Below, piece by piece: positions 33,691 to 46,070 of a stretch of DNA of 64,000 nt. The DNA lies in NCBI GenBank assembly GCA_013350285.1, contig JAAXWG010000004.1:148492-212491 (forward strand), given 5' to 3'. Source of the stretch: Candidatus Altimarinota bacterium. GTDB taxonomy: Bacteria; Patescibacteriota; Gracilibacteria; BD1-5; UBA6164. The notes beneath the pieces were generated by a model. That model did no database searches, was not told where the DNA came from, and saw only the letters and a program-made list of their open reading frames with translations. How positions within the stretch are numbered: position 1 is the first letter of the stretch; the number at the start of each line of letters is the position of its first letter. The position numbers were made by a program, and so were the translations under genes.

Positions 33691-36600
33691 TTATAAGTTT
33701 TTATAGGTACCTACTCCAAATGAATATGCAGCTGATTTAAATATATCAAGCTCATGATCTCATGGAATATTTTGGAATAATTTTTTTCAAGTTCTTTCTG
33801 GATGTGGCATCAATCAAAGCACTCTTCAATCTGGTGAACAAATTGCCGCTATTCATTCTATTGAACCATTATATTTAGATGTCGGTTTTCATGTTTTTGA
33901 ATCAATATATTGCATCACAACCTGTCAGTTATCAATCAATGTTTGTATTTTTGCTATATATTTCTCATCAATATAAAATCTTCATTCTCAATGAGATACA
34001 GGAATAACATATTTCTTTCAAATTTCTGATAGACTCATCAGAGGAGACATAACAGAATTTACAATCAATCAAACATTATCAGTTATATGCCTTCTTTGTT
34101 TATTATAAGTAAGTGTGAAATCATCTTTTTCTAAACAATCTGTAATAAGTCATTCCTTAAATATTCCTAGTTTTATCAATGCTTGGAATCAATTACATAT
34201 TCATACTGTAAGAGTATCAGGACTTCCCAAAAAAGCATTTACAGCCTCTTTTAGTTGCTTCATTCTGAATACAGATGCGATAAATTTAGCCGATCAATCT
34301 GGTTCATCTCCTCAAGAAAATCAACCTACAAATGATAACATTTGAGCATCTTTCAGTAGTCTTGCAAATTCTTTAGTTGATTCAATAAGTGATTGAGGAG
34401 TCAATGTATTAAAATAAAATAAAACTGGTTTCATCCCTGCTTTTATTATGGCATGTTGTGTATCTAACTCTGAATTTGTCCCTGGGAAAACTGGTATCAA
34501 AACAGTTGGAGGAGTTCCGATTATATTTGGAGAGTTTTGTATTTCTTCTGTAACTAATGGTTTTCAGTATTGATTATATAATAATGTTCTTGTTTGAGCT
34601 TTTGTAGATGATTTGATTAAATCAACCTCAGCACCTCAATCATTAGTAGGAAATATTTCTTCAAATGTTTTTTCCCAAGATTTTTTTGTCTCATTAAGAT
34701 TGATTTCTTGCTCTCCTATAATTATTTTTTCTTCTTCTAAAGTTTTTCATATAAGAGTGTATCACTCTCAAAGAATATCTCCGATTTCACTTGGTTCTTT
34801 ATTTAACTCAAGGACTATTCCTCACATATCTTCATTAAAGACTCAATCTTCCTTATCAAAATGAAATCAAATATCATTTCAAACACACATATTGTGGATT
34901 GTAGATGACAATCCTCAAGCTCATACTGTACTTGAAGAAGAAACATATCATTTATCTATAAGAGCTGATACTATTTTTAGATTTTTCATATATTCTTCCC
35001 AATTTGGAACTCCATTTGAGTCTTTTTGAACTGGAAAATGAATTACACTATTTCAAGATTTTTTAAATTCTGCAGATATAGTTTTGTTTATATTTCAGAT
35101 AGATGTTGCAAATGAAACTGTTCATGGAGCTACATCAATTCTTGAACTATCAGACTTTTCAAAGGTTCATGATGCACTATCTTTTCATCAAAGAGCTAAT
35201 CTTAATAATTCCATTTGTGCTTTAAATGCTCAAAGCATTGCTTGATAAGCCTTTCCCCATCTTTTTTCTTCAGTTCAAAGTTTTTCAAAATATTCTTGAA
35301 GAGATAAAAAGGTTTTTTCTATATCTCATCCAAGTGCAATACATTTTGAAACCGATTCAATAATTCAATAAATAGCACCTAAAAATGGTGAATTTTCACA
35401 CAAATATGGGTTAAATCATAAGGAAGAAATTGTCGTAGTAATTGCATCAATTCAATTATAAGTAGGGATTTTACATACCATTCCATTTTGATGAGTCAGT
35501 TGATTTTTTCAACCAAAAGGAGATATAACCGTTGTTGCTCAAACTGAACTGTCAAAAATAGATCATAATCATTTTTGGCTTGCAACAGGTTTTCTCGAAA
35601 GATTATATAAAAAAGCTTCTTTGATATTTCAATCCATGATTAATTGCTTTAATTTCTCATCATGCACTTCATCAAAGTAATTTTCTTTATTTGCTACAAC
35701 TTCAGCATTTGCTTTTTTAGTTGCTCAGGCTTTATCCAAGAAATCTCTACTAATATTTACTACTTTTTCTCATTTATATGTAACATTGAGTCTATCATTT
35801 TCTGGGTTTTCTACTGAATCTGTAACCGTTGCCACATTTCTTCATTCAAGATTATATTCATTAATAATCTTCATTGCTTCCTCATAATCTTCTTCATCTA
35901 TTACAAATGCCATCCTTTCTTGAGATTCAGAAATCATTCTCACAAGAGCTCCGATTGGATACTTGGTAAGAATTTGATCAAGATCAATATTAAGTCATCT
36001 TGATAATTCTCATACAGCGACGGCGACTCCTCATGCTCAAAAATCGTTACATTTTTTTATTAATTTTGTAAATCTTGGATCTCTAAGCAATATAGCTATA
36101 GCTCTTTCTGTAATGGCATTTCACTGTTGAACCTCAGCTCAACAAGTTGCAACAGAATTTTTGTTTTGGACTTTTGATGCCCCACTTGCTCATCATGTTC
36201 AATCATTTCCAGTTCTTCCTCAAACCATAAGAACTAAATCTCCATTTTTTGGTTTCTCTCTTCTTATATTTTTAGCAGGAACTCACCCTATAACATATCC
36301 AACTTGGAAATTTTTCGCTACATATCAAGGATGGAAAAATTCTTGCACAATTCAAGTATGAATTCATATCTGATTTCAATAACTTGAAAATCACTCTGCT
36401 GAAAGTCTTGAAATAAGTGCTTGTGGAAGTTTTCAAGCAATAGTCGCTGAAATTGGTTCCGTAGGATCTGAAGTTCCACTTAATCTCATTCCTCACCAAA
36501 CCCAAGCTCTTCATGAGGCAGGATCTCTTATACATCAGCCGATACAAGTTGCAGCTCAACCAAATGGCTCTATTTCAGTAGGATGATTATGAGTTTCGTT

Positions 36601-37794
36601 TTTATACATTATCAGCCATTCTTCCGTAGTTCCATCTTCCATCTCGACAGTAACTTTAAATGAACAAGCATTTATTTCTTCTGATTCATCAATATCCTTT
36701 ACACTTGGATTTTTTTCTGGATTTTTTTGAAAATACCTTTTTGGAGTAGTAACAACATCCATCAATGTTGTTGGTTTATCTCATCTTCATAAAGAATCTT
36801 TTGTTTCTTTATACTGTTTTTCTGCTTCTTTAATACTTTCTATTAATCATCATTTTTTTCATGTATATTTTACTTCTTCAATATGAGTATTAAATGTTGT
36901 ATGACGACAGTGATCTGACCAATAAGTTTCTATTACCTTCATCTCAACATTTGTTGGGTCTCTTTTTTCTTCATCTCTAAAATATTCTTGAACAAGAGAT
37001 ATGTCATCTATATCCATTGCAAGATTATATTTTTTTATAAAATCAATTAAGTCATTATTACTTAATGAAGTAAATCAATTCATTACAAACCATTTATCTT
37101 CCTCTGGAACGAGTCTATCTTCATATTTTCCCATCTGTGTATCACACTTTTTGACAGGATTAATAATCCGATTTCTTATCCTTTTTATATCATCTATACT
37201 TAACTCTCACTCCAAAACTATGGTCGTTTGAGCACTTACACTATTATTTTCCTCTCAGGTTTGCACCATAAGTAATTTTTGTATGGCATCAACTCTTGCA
37301 TCGTATTGTCATGGTAATGACTCAATATTTAAAATAGTTTTATTTCAGTCTATTTTATAATAAATTCATCCAATACTTTCTCATTGTTCTTCACTATAAC
37401 AATCACTTAAATTACAGGAGGCAAAAACATTATCAATTTTTACTTCTCAATTATTTTCTGTTTCTCAAGATTTTTTTATATACCCTAAACTAAATTTTTT
37501 TCAGCCTATGATATTTTGGGAAAAAGATCTATTTGAATGAATTTCATCTACTGGTTTTTCACTAAAAATAGTACCAACAGAATTTTTAAAGTCCTTATTT
37601 GATAAACCTTTTACAAGGTATCTATTATAAACTTTTGCTTTTACTCATAGGATACCTAACTCTTCATTTATAACATGATTTAAAGAGTGTGATATTCAAT
37701 CAAGCTCATCTTTTTTAGTCACAAAAAGTTCTCTAGTAAGTTTTTTCTGTTCTAATAATTCAATTCAATTGTCAATTTTGTTTGGAATATTCAT
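33691..37794 (-). CDS. purL: Phosphoribosylformylglycinamidine synthase, single-chain PurL
   Basis: The 1367-residue enzyme is the large single-chain type with a fused glutaminase. Recognisable pieces are ETYWSDHCRHTTFNT, YKNETHNHPTEIEPFGGAAT, GGCIRDPASGRA, the second half with SHGEGRFY, and the C-terminal GATase: VGICNGFQALIKLG (nucleophile Cys) and GLMPHPERT (His and Glu). It makes FGAM from FGAR and glutamine (step 4). Dozens of UGA codons lie in the frame, many on motif glycines. It heads the operon; the leader is T-rich and the upstream neighbour ssb is cut off by a 21-base-pair terminator hairpin. Confidence 0.96.
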
Positions 37795-37930
37795 AAAAAT
37801 AAACTTACAAAAATAAAATTTTTCTTTTTAATCATAACTTTTTAAAATTTGTTTTTATTTTTGCAATTTTGATAATAAAAATTAATATAGTATTTATTTT
37901 ACTTATGTCAAATAATCTTTTTAAATTAAA

Positions 37931-37976
37931 AATCAAAAAAACTCCTCTAAAAATCTTTAGAGGAGTTTTTTTGATT
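37931..37976 (-). terminator. Strong terminator downstream of ssb
   Basis: AATCAAAAAAACTCCTCTAA and TTAGAGGAGTTTTTTTGATT (extended by one more pair) form a perfect 21-base-pair hairpin with a four-base loop AATC and U-rich flanks on both sides. It lies 13 bases past the ssb stop and isolates ssb from purL. Confidence 0.9.
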
Positions 37977-37989
37977 TTTTCTTTTTTTA

Positions 37990-38439
37990 TTAAAAAGGAA
38001 TATCTTCTATACTTATTTCTTCTTCTTGTTTTGGATTTGTTTTTTTCACTGCAGGTGTAGTATTTGAAGCTTCTTGATTATAAGAACTTGCTCCTCCACT
38101 TTCTCCACTAGCATTTCCATCAAGCATAATCATATTTTCTCCTACGATTTCTGTTTTGTATCTTTTTGTTCCATCTTGAGCCTCCCAGTTTCTTGTTTGG
38201 AGTCTTCCTTCTACATAAATTCTTCTTCCTTTTCCAAGATATTGTCCTGCTATCTCAGCAAGTTTTCCCCATAATACAACATTGTGATATTCCACTTGCT
38301 CTTGTTTAATTCCACTTCCATCTGTCCAGTTTCTATTGGTTGCAACAGAAAAACTTGTTACACTTTGACCACTTGGAGTTGTCTTGAGTTCAATATCTGA
38401 AGTTGTTCTTCAAATTATTTGTACTTTGTTTAAATCCAT
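37990..38439 (-). CDS. ssb: Single-stranded DNA-binding protein
   Basis: The 149-residue protein has the OB fold of SSB: MDLNKVQIIGRTTSDIELK, VTSFSVATNRNW, EYHNVVLWGKLAEIAGQYL, GRRIYVEGRLQTRNWEAQDG and IMLDG. The C-terminus is a flexible Ser/Asn/Pro-rich tail ending EEEISIEDIPF, the acidic Asp-Ile-Pro-Phe tip that recruits DNA-repair proteins. All features are intact. One conserved glycine near the start (IIGRTT) is UGA. Confidence 0.97.
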
Positions 38440-38605
38440 AATTATAATATTATTTTTAAATTTTTTTGCTCTTTATAAGCAATAGTATTATATAATTTTT
38501 TTACTCAAATCAAGAAAAAAATATATTTCTTTCTCTTTTTCACTTTCCATTTGATTAATTTTTTAAAAAAGTCAATAAAAATATACATTTCCTATTTGCA
38601 TATTT

Positions 38606-38634
38606 TTGCTATTCATAAAATTTTATGCTAGAAT
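38606..38634 (+). promoter_or_regulatory. Candidate sigma70 promoter of the PKD surface-protein gene
   Basis: TTGCTA at 38606-38611 and TAGAAT at 38629-38634 are separated by 17 bases and lie 35 bases before the ATG. The spacing is ideal and the hexamers each match the consensus at four or five positions. Confidence 0.5.
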
Positions 38635-38668
38635 TTAAGGGAAAATATATTTTAAGTGAAAACTTTTT

Positions 38669-41600
38669 ATGTTAAAAAAATTGATAGCCGTGCTCCTTAT
38701 ATCAGCATCACTCCTTTGAAATGGGGGTATTATCTTTGCAGCAAAAGATGATGAAGTTCCTTCTTATACAACATTGAGAGAAATAGATAAAGGAACTTTT
38801 AATGAATATAGATATAGAATAACAGAGAAGTATTTTTCTCTCAAAGAGAATTTTAATATAGAGGGAACAATTGATAAAGATATTGCTCTTGATATTCAGA
38901 CTTTGGCAGAAAAATGATATAAATATCTTCCTGATAATCTTAATAATAAAAATTATTATAATAATCTTGTTACAGAAATAAAAAGAGGTATCAAATACCC
39001 AGATAATGAAACAAATTATACTACTATAGTAAAAGCAATACAAGCATTTTTAGAAAAAACAGATATAAAAACAATTGCTTGAACTATAGAAGCTCTTCCA
39101 AAAGAAGGAAATGCTCCATTGACAGTAACTCTCAGAGCAAAGGTGAGTGACCCAACAGGGACACAAATCCCATCATATAATTATATTTGGTGGATTGATA
39201 ATGGAGGAAAAAGACAAGAAATAGGAAGAAAGCTTTCTCTTTCGTATGTACTAAAAGAGGAAGGAAAATATTCTATATTTCTTGATGTTGTTTCCAATCA
39301 TAAAAATGAAGCAGGATTTACTGATGTACTTCCTTTTCGTTCAAGAACAGATATAGAAGTAAAAGAAAAAGTAGCTTCTTTGATACTCAGTGTCAATGGA
39401 GATAAATTAAGAAACCAAGATATTCTTAAATTTACTCCCAATGAAGCTTCTTATGGACTTATTTTTGATGCAACATCATCTACTCCGACAGGAGGAGCAA
39501 AATTTATCAAAACTTCTTGGGATTTTTGAAATGGAGTAAAAAGAGAATATACAGGAGCTCCAAAAGTAGAAAGAGTTGTCTATGCGACAGAATGAGAATA
39601 TACAGTAAAACTTACTCTTAAAACAAATGAGCTCAAATCTATAGAGAGAAAATTTGTTGTTTCTGTACATCAGCCTATTGCGACAATTTCTTCAAATACA
39701 GAAGAGGGATATATGGGAACAGAGTTTGTTTTTAAAGCAAAACCATCAGGAAATGATAAAAACTTGAGTTATAATTGGGAAATAGTTGATATTGATAATG
39801 ATGAAGTTTTAATTAAAAAAACATGAAGTGTATTAAACCAAACTTTTTTGAAAAAATGAAAATATAATATCAAACTTAAGGTAGTAGAACCATCCGGAGA
39901 TACAGATACAGATACAAAAATTATTAATATAAATTCAAGAGCACCAATAGCTAATTTTACTTATAAGATTCCAAAACAAAATGAACCAAATACTGTTTTA
40001 CTTGATGCTTCAAAAACCTATGATCTCGATTTTTCTGATGAAGGAAATCTTAAATTTAGTTGGATAATTGATGGACAAAAAGTAAATCTTGAAAAAGCAA
40101 ATTATAATGGTTCTGTTTGATATTATACTTTTGACTCTATAGGAGATCATAGTGTTGTGCTAGAAGTAAAAGATCCCGATGATATTATTGCTCTAAAAAG
40201 TGATAAAGTAACAATAAATTCTGTTCTTTCTGTTGATGTTCATAGTTTTCCAAAAGTTATTCAAAGACAGCAATCTATTCGTTTTGTTGCTGATTCTGAA
40301 TATGCAAGATACTATGAATGGGAATTTGGAGATGGAGATAGCTATGGAGGAAAAACAAATCAAGTAAGTCATACTTATAATAAAAGTGGAATATTTGATG
40401 TAAAACTTACAGTAAGAGATAATGAAGGAGTTACAAATTCTGTAATTACAAAAGTATATGTAAGTGAATCTGATTCTCCTTTAGCTCTTATAGATATATC
40501 AAAATGATATGAAGAAATTCCAGTATATGATAAAAATGCTTGTGATGGTGCTTGAGCCTATATTGTGGATAAAGTTTCAAATATAAGATTATCTTGATTA
40601 CAAAGTATAAATGTAGATGGAGAGGCAACAGGACTTACTTATTCATGGAAAATAGGAAACAATAAGTATTCTTCATGAAAAGATGTAACTCATACATTTG
40701 ATGAACTTTGATGTTTTCCAATAAAACTCACTGTAAAAAGTGATAAAGGATGAAAAACAAGTTCAGCAGAAACAATGATTTCTGTTGAAAATCTTAAACC
40801 AGTATTATCCTCTCTTGAAATGGAGGTTGTTGATGCAAATACTGATCCAGTTGTGGTAAATGTAAAAGCAGTAGGAGCAAAGGATCCAGATGGAGTTATA
40901 CAATCATATCTTTGGTATTATTATACTGATATGGATAATGAACCTCAAGATTTTCGTTCTACTGTAAAACCAACAACAACTTTTGTTCTTCCAAAAGTAA
41001 GTGGAAACTATTATTTTGTACTTATTTTAAAAGATAATAATGAAGCAAGAATAACTTCTGATGAAGCAACAGGTTCAAAATTTTTTACAACTCTTGCGGG
41101 AGATAATATGAATACTCCACTTATAGAACTCAAGGTAAATGATTCGTCTGTAACTATAGGGGATGATGTAGTCTATACAGCAAATGTAAAAAATGTTTTA
41201 GGACAAGATATAGCAACAGGTTCTGAGTTTAATTGGGATTTTGATGGAGATGGATTTTATGATAAAACAACAAAAGAAAATACAACAACTTATAAATTTT
41301 CAAAATCATGAGAATATGCTTCAAAAGTAAAAGTAAAATATAAATGATTTAGTAATGTAAGAAATGTTACTATTAATGTTTCTAATAAACTTGAAGCTGA
41401 TTTTGACTATATATCTATAGGAAGTAAGTTTATATTTTTAGATAAAAGTAGTTGAAAAATAGATAATATACAATGGGATTTATGAGATTGAGAAAAAGTT
41501 TCTTGAAGAAATTCTTTTACTCATATCTATACAGATGCAAAAAAAACACATAATGTTGTTCTCAAAATATCAGAAGGAACAAAAGTGAAAGAAATAACAA

Positions 41601-43888
41601 AAGAGGTAGAAACAAATATAAAAAATATTTTAAAAGCAAAAAAAACTGGACTTAATTTATTTACTTATCCAGCTTATGATGATACAAATACAATCAATCT
41701 TGAAAGCGATACACAAAAGGTTTATGGATATCTATGAGATAGTAATGCCAGTATAACTTACTATGCTGTTGATTATGATAGAGAATATGATAGTGACTTA
41801 AATGGAGGGAAAGATGATGATGACGATAATAAATCTTGAAAAGAATATAAAACATGAGATCCAATAGAAATTCCTCTTTCTAAGAATAAGACTCAGAAAA
41901 TAAGATTTATGATAAGAGATGAAGCTGGGGTTGTTCTTGATTCTGAAGATATCACTATTGTAAAAAAATATATAAAAGAAGATACTATTAATCTTGATGA
42001 AGTAAATTTTCCTTGAGTTACAGGAGAAGAAAAAGAAAAAGTAGATGCTCTTAAAAAGCTTGTTTCTAATCTTCCAGAAAACTATAAAATAGAAGGAATG
42101 AAATATATTCAAAAACTTCAAGAAGAATGGTATGATGATACGGAAAAAACAAAAGTTATTCTTGAATTTGAAGATTTTCTTGATAACAAAGATATAACAA
42201 ATGCTTCAGAAATCGTAGAAGTACTTGAATCAATTTTGGTAATCGGACAAAATGATAAAAGTGAAAAAAATATAGCTTATAATGCTCTTAAAGGTCTTAT
42301 TCCAGATATTCTTACTTGTGAAAAAAAGACAACAGGAACTTGTAAACAATATATTATTTCTCAGCTTGATAAAATAAAAACAAGTAAAGATATAGAAAAA
42401 AATAAAAAAATCGGAACAGAGATACTTGCTGTTATAGAAAAAGCAGTATGAATGAGTGATAAAGAAAAACTTGATTTCAAAGCAGTTTTAAAAACATTTA
42501 TCTACGGATGAGTTGATAATATTCCAAGTGATGAAAAACAAGAAGTAAAAGATGATAATACTGCTTCAAGTGGAGGAATATTTATGAAAATACTTAAATT
42601 TGTTCTTTATATTTTTGGTGGAATACTCTTTATCCTTGTTGGTGGAGCATTAGTTTTTTGGATACTCTACAAAGTAAAAAATGAAGATGAAGAAGTATCT
42701 TTTCAAGATTTTATATTAAGACAAACTTCTTGAAAGGCTTGAAAAAAAGAAGAAGATGATGAGGATGATATATTTGCTGATAATTCTTCAGGAGAAAAAA
42801 AAGATATTTTTAAAGAAGAAGTTGTAGTAGATACTCCTAAAAAAGTTATTCAGGAAGAAGATGATGAGGAAGAAGAGACTCCAACTTGGTTAAAATGAGC
42901 CGATAATATAAATACAAAAGAACAAAATACAAAAATAGAAACCCCTATAAGTGAATGAATTTCTTGAAGTTCTTCATCTAGTTTTTCTCAAGAAGAAGAG
43001 GAAGAATGAGAAATTCCATCTTGGTTACAATGACCAGATAGTCTTAATACAGAAGAAAAAAAACAACTTCTTGAAGATCAAGATACAACTACAAAATTAC
43101 CTCTTGATGAGACAAATATATGAAATTCATCAAATAATTCTTCTCAAGAAGAAGAAGAAAAAGTCCCAGATTGGCTAAAATGAAGTTTTTGAGAAGAAAC
43201 AAAGTCTGAAGATAAAAAGACAGAACAAGAAGAAGATATTTTTAAAAAAGAGGAAAATCTTGAACTTCCTCAAGAAAAAGATGATGAAATTAATGAAGAA
43301 GAAAGCTCATCTTTGCTCCAAACAGATGATACAACTTCAAATACGAAAAAAGAAGATATAGATTCTCTCACTACACTTGATGATACAGATGTTCCAGATT
43401 GGCTAAAATGAAGTTTTTGAGAAGAAACAAAAGAAACTTCCGAGGAAAGTGATGATGATGGAGAAAGTCTTATTATTCAAAATGATAATGAAAAAGAACA
43501 AGTAATTTCTGATGAGCAAAAAGAATTAGCAAAAGAAAAGAGTTCTTCAGAGTTAGAAGAAACTCCAGATTGGCTAAAAACTCAAAATATTCCTCAAGAA
43601 AAACAAAAAGAAGAGGAGAATATCCCAGATTGGCTAAAAGCAGAAGATTTAGTCGTTTGAGCTAAAAAAGAAGCAAAAGATATGGATATACCAGATTGGT
43701 TAAAATGAAGTCTTGATGAAAAAGAAGAAAAAAAAGAAAAGAAAAAAACTTCATCCAAAAAAACAACAAAAAAGAAGGATGATGAAAAAGCTGAACAAGA
43801 TGCGACAAAAAAAGATGAATTATGGCAAGATGGTATGCAGGTACCAGATTGGTTACAAGATACTTGAGATAATAAAAAAAATAGTTAA
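38669..43888 (+). CDS. Giant PKD-repeat surface protein with PxWLK/Q-repeat cytoplasmic tail
   Basis: The 1739-residue protein starts with a signal peptide (KKLIAVLLISASLLGNG, then IIFAAKDDE). Residues 130-1000 contain repeated PKD-type beta sandwiches; clear examples are YYEWEFGDGDSYGG with VSHTYNKSGIFDVKL, FNWDFDGDGFYDKTT and IQWDLGDGEKVSG. PKD modules typically bind proteins or polysaccharides outside the cell. A single membrane helix follows at about 1306-1333 (ILKFVLYIFGGILFILVGG). The remaining 400 residues are acidic, low complexity and carry eight copies of a PxWL(K/Q) motif, two within a longer identical PDWLKGSFGEET. Topology puts this tail in the cytoplasm. It may be an adhesin or host-contact protein. 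Confidence 0.85.
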
Positions 43889-43924
43889 AATATCTTCACT
43901 TTTTTAATACATTAATCTAAGTCT

Positions 43925-45286
43925 ATGGAAATAAATCAAATGCTTTTTTTTCAATTTTTCCTTGCATGACTTCTTTGAGCTTTTATAGGGCTTGAAAGGG
44001 GACTTCCAAGAAATTATAAACCAGTAGATAAAGAAAATTCTTTTGGAGGAATGAGATCATATAGTCTCATTTCTCTTTTATGAGCAATTTCAGTTTTTCT
44101 TGATAAGAGTTTTGATATCGTATTTTTTAGTTTTTTTTCTCTTTTTATTATAGCAACTTATATAGGAATTGCCTATACTTATACAACTTTTAAAAAAGAT
44201 TCTATTGGGCTTACTACGGAATATTCAGCAATTATGACTTATTTTATAGGACTTCTTGTTATGCTTTGAAGCTATACAATTGCTCTTATTCTTACTATTA
44301 TTCTTACTATTATTCTCAGTTCAAAAGAGTTTCTTGAAAAATTTAGTTCAAGTATATCAAGAAAAGAATTAACAAATACTTTAAAATTTTTGGTAGTTGC
44401 TTTTGTTGTGCTTCCACTTTTGCCTGATGAAAAATATTCTTTTGCAACACTCTTTTCTCATTTTTGACTTGAACAAGCTTTATTATGGAAAAATGCTATT
44501 TGGCAAATGGATTTTTTTAATCCATATTCTCTTTGGTTTTTTGTGGTTATAATGTCTTGAGTATGATATGTAGGATATATTTTATCAAAATTCTTTGGAA
44601 ATCAAAGTGGGGTAATTCTTTCAAGTGTGCTTGGAGGACTTGTTTCTTCAACTGCTGTTACGGCTACTATGAGTGAGCAAAGTCAAAAAGATAAGGAAAA
44701 TTATCATATTTATGTTGTTGGAGCCTTGCTTGCAAATTGTATAATGTTTTTAAGAGTTGTGCTTATAGTTCTTATTTTTAATATAGCACTTCTTCCAAAA
44801 TTATTTCTTCCTGCAATGCTTATGTTTGTATGACTTGCTTGAGCAACTTACTATTTTTATTATTCTTCAAAAATAGCAATTAAGACAACAAAAGTAAATC
44901 TTGAGTGAAAGATGGAAAGCCCTTTTCGTATACTTCCTGCTTTGAAATTTTGAGCTTTTGTCCTTTTTATCAAGTTTATAGCTGCTCTTGGGCTTGTATA
45001 CAAAGATATTTGGGGAGAAAAACTGTATTATTATATCCTCTGAATTATTTCTTGACTTGCAGATGTAGATGCTATTACTCAAACAATGACTACTCAAGCA
45101 GAAGAATGACTTGTAATCGGAAGTATTGCAGTTTCTACTATACTTCTTGCAGTAATGTCAAACAATACAGTAAAATGAAGTATTGCTTATAAATTTTGAG
45201 AAAAAAGATTTGGAAAATGAGTTGTTTTTAGCTTCTTAATTTCTACCATTCTCTGAATTATTGGGATAGTATTAGTAAATATGTAA
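43925..45286 (+). CDS. MgtC/SapB-DUF4010 multi-pass membrane protein
   Basis: The 453-residue protein joins an N-terminal MgtC-like part, FFLAGLLGAFIGLERGLPRN, typical GxxxGxERE-like start, with a C-terminal DUF4010 domain (SGVILSSVLGGLVSSTAVT, GLADVDAITQTMTTQAEEG). About twelve to thirteen membrane segments are visible. MgtC proteins affect magnesium homeostasis; the DUF4010 fusions are widespread but uncharacterised. The gene lies 36 bases after the PKD surface gene, so the two may be co-transcribed. Confidence 0.85.
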
Positions 45287-45394
45287 AAAAAAATTAAAAA
45301 CTCCCCTAAAATTTTTTAGAGAGGCATAAAATTTGATTTTAGAGAAAAAGATATATAATAAAATCAAGAATAATTTTTTAATGGAATTTAGATT

Positions 45395-45499
45395 ATGAAA
45401 AAATCTCAAGATATAAAATTACAAGAAGCTTATAAAAAAGCTGATAAAGCACTACAAGAATTATTTTTTGTGAAAAAGGAAAAATGGAAAAAGAATTAG
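45395..45499 (+). CDS. Tiny ORF overlapping the HEPN-like gene
   Basis: A 34-residue frame, MKKSQDIKLQEAYKKAD then KALQELFF and a basic end KKEKWKKN, ends at TAG 45497-45499, overlapping the next gene by 16 bases in another frame. It is helical and strongly charged. The overlap and size fit a small antitoxin or leader peptide, but coding is unproven. Confidence 0.4.
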   Translation: MKKSQDIKLQEAYKKADKALQELFFVKKEKWKKN

Positions 45500-46065
45500 A
45501 TTATTATATTTCTTTATTTAAAAGTAACTCAAGATATAGTTTTATAAAAGATATAAAGTTGCAAGAAATTTTATATCTTTTTTCTGGTTATGTATCATTT
45601 ATTTATTATAATGAATTAGAAGAAAATAATTATTCTGAGTATTTAAAAGAAATAAAAGCCCATACTATTTTTGTCTACTTGTGATCTATTATTGAAGCAA
45701 TTACTTATTATTTTGTAAAAACTAAACTTATTGATGAAAAATCAAAAAGAAAATATTTAGAAATTGAAGAATTTAAGAAATTACAAAAAATTGAAGAAAC
45801 AAAAAATTTATATATTTGTAAACTAGAAAACAAAGAAATTAGTTTTAATGATTCAATAAATTTCCATGCTTTAATAAACTGATTAAAAGATAAAAAAATT
45901 ATAGATGAAAAAATTGTAGAGAAAATAGATGATTTTAGAAAAATGAGAAATTTAGTTCATATTAATGCTTTTTTGGGTTATAATGAATATAAGTTAATAC
46001 AAGAGTTAGAAAAAGCTTTTATAAATACTAAAATAATAGTAGATTATATAGAAAATAATATATAA
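45484..46065 (+). CDS. HEPN-like protein, possible toxin
   Basis: The 193-residue protein is fully helical. Near its C-terminus it has VEKIDDFRKMRNLVHINAF, which fits the Rx4-6H motif of HEPN ribonucleases (Arg then His after six residues). An earlier helix, FVYLGSIIEAITYYFVKTK, is in the place of the first HEPN helix. HEPN proteins act in toxin-antitoxin, abortive infection and RNA processing. It overlaps the tiny upstream ORF, which could be its partner. Motif-level evidence only. Confidence 0.55.
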
Positions 46066-46070
46066 ATTTT

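Noticed and set aside
43713..43907. Short plus-strand frame rich in Lys within the PKD gene tail
   Set aside because: It is a frame-shifted reading of the acidic PxWLK tail, which continues to TAA at 43886-43888.
45298..45325. Terminator after the MgtC/DUF4010 gene
   Set aside because: CTCCCCTAAAA and TTTTTTAGAGAG pair only poorly, so I did not list it.
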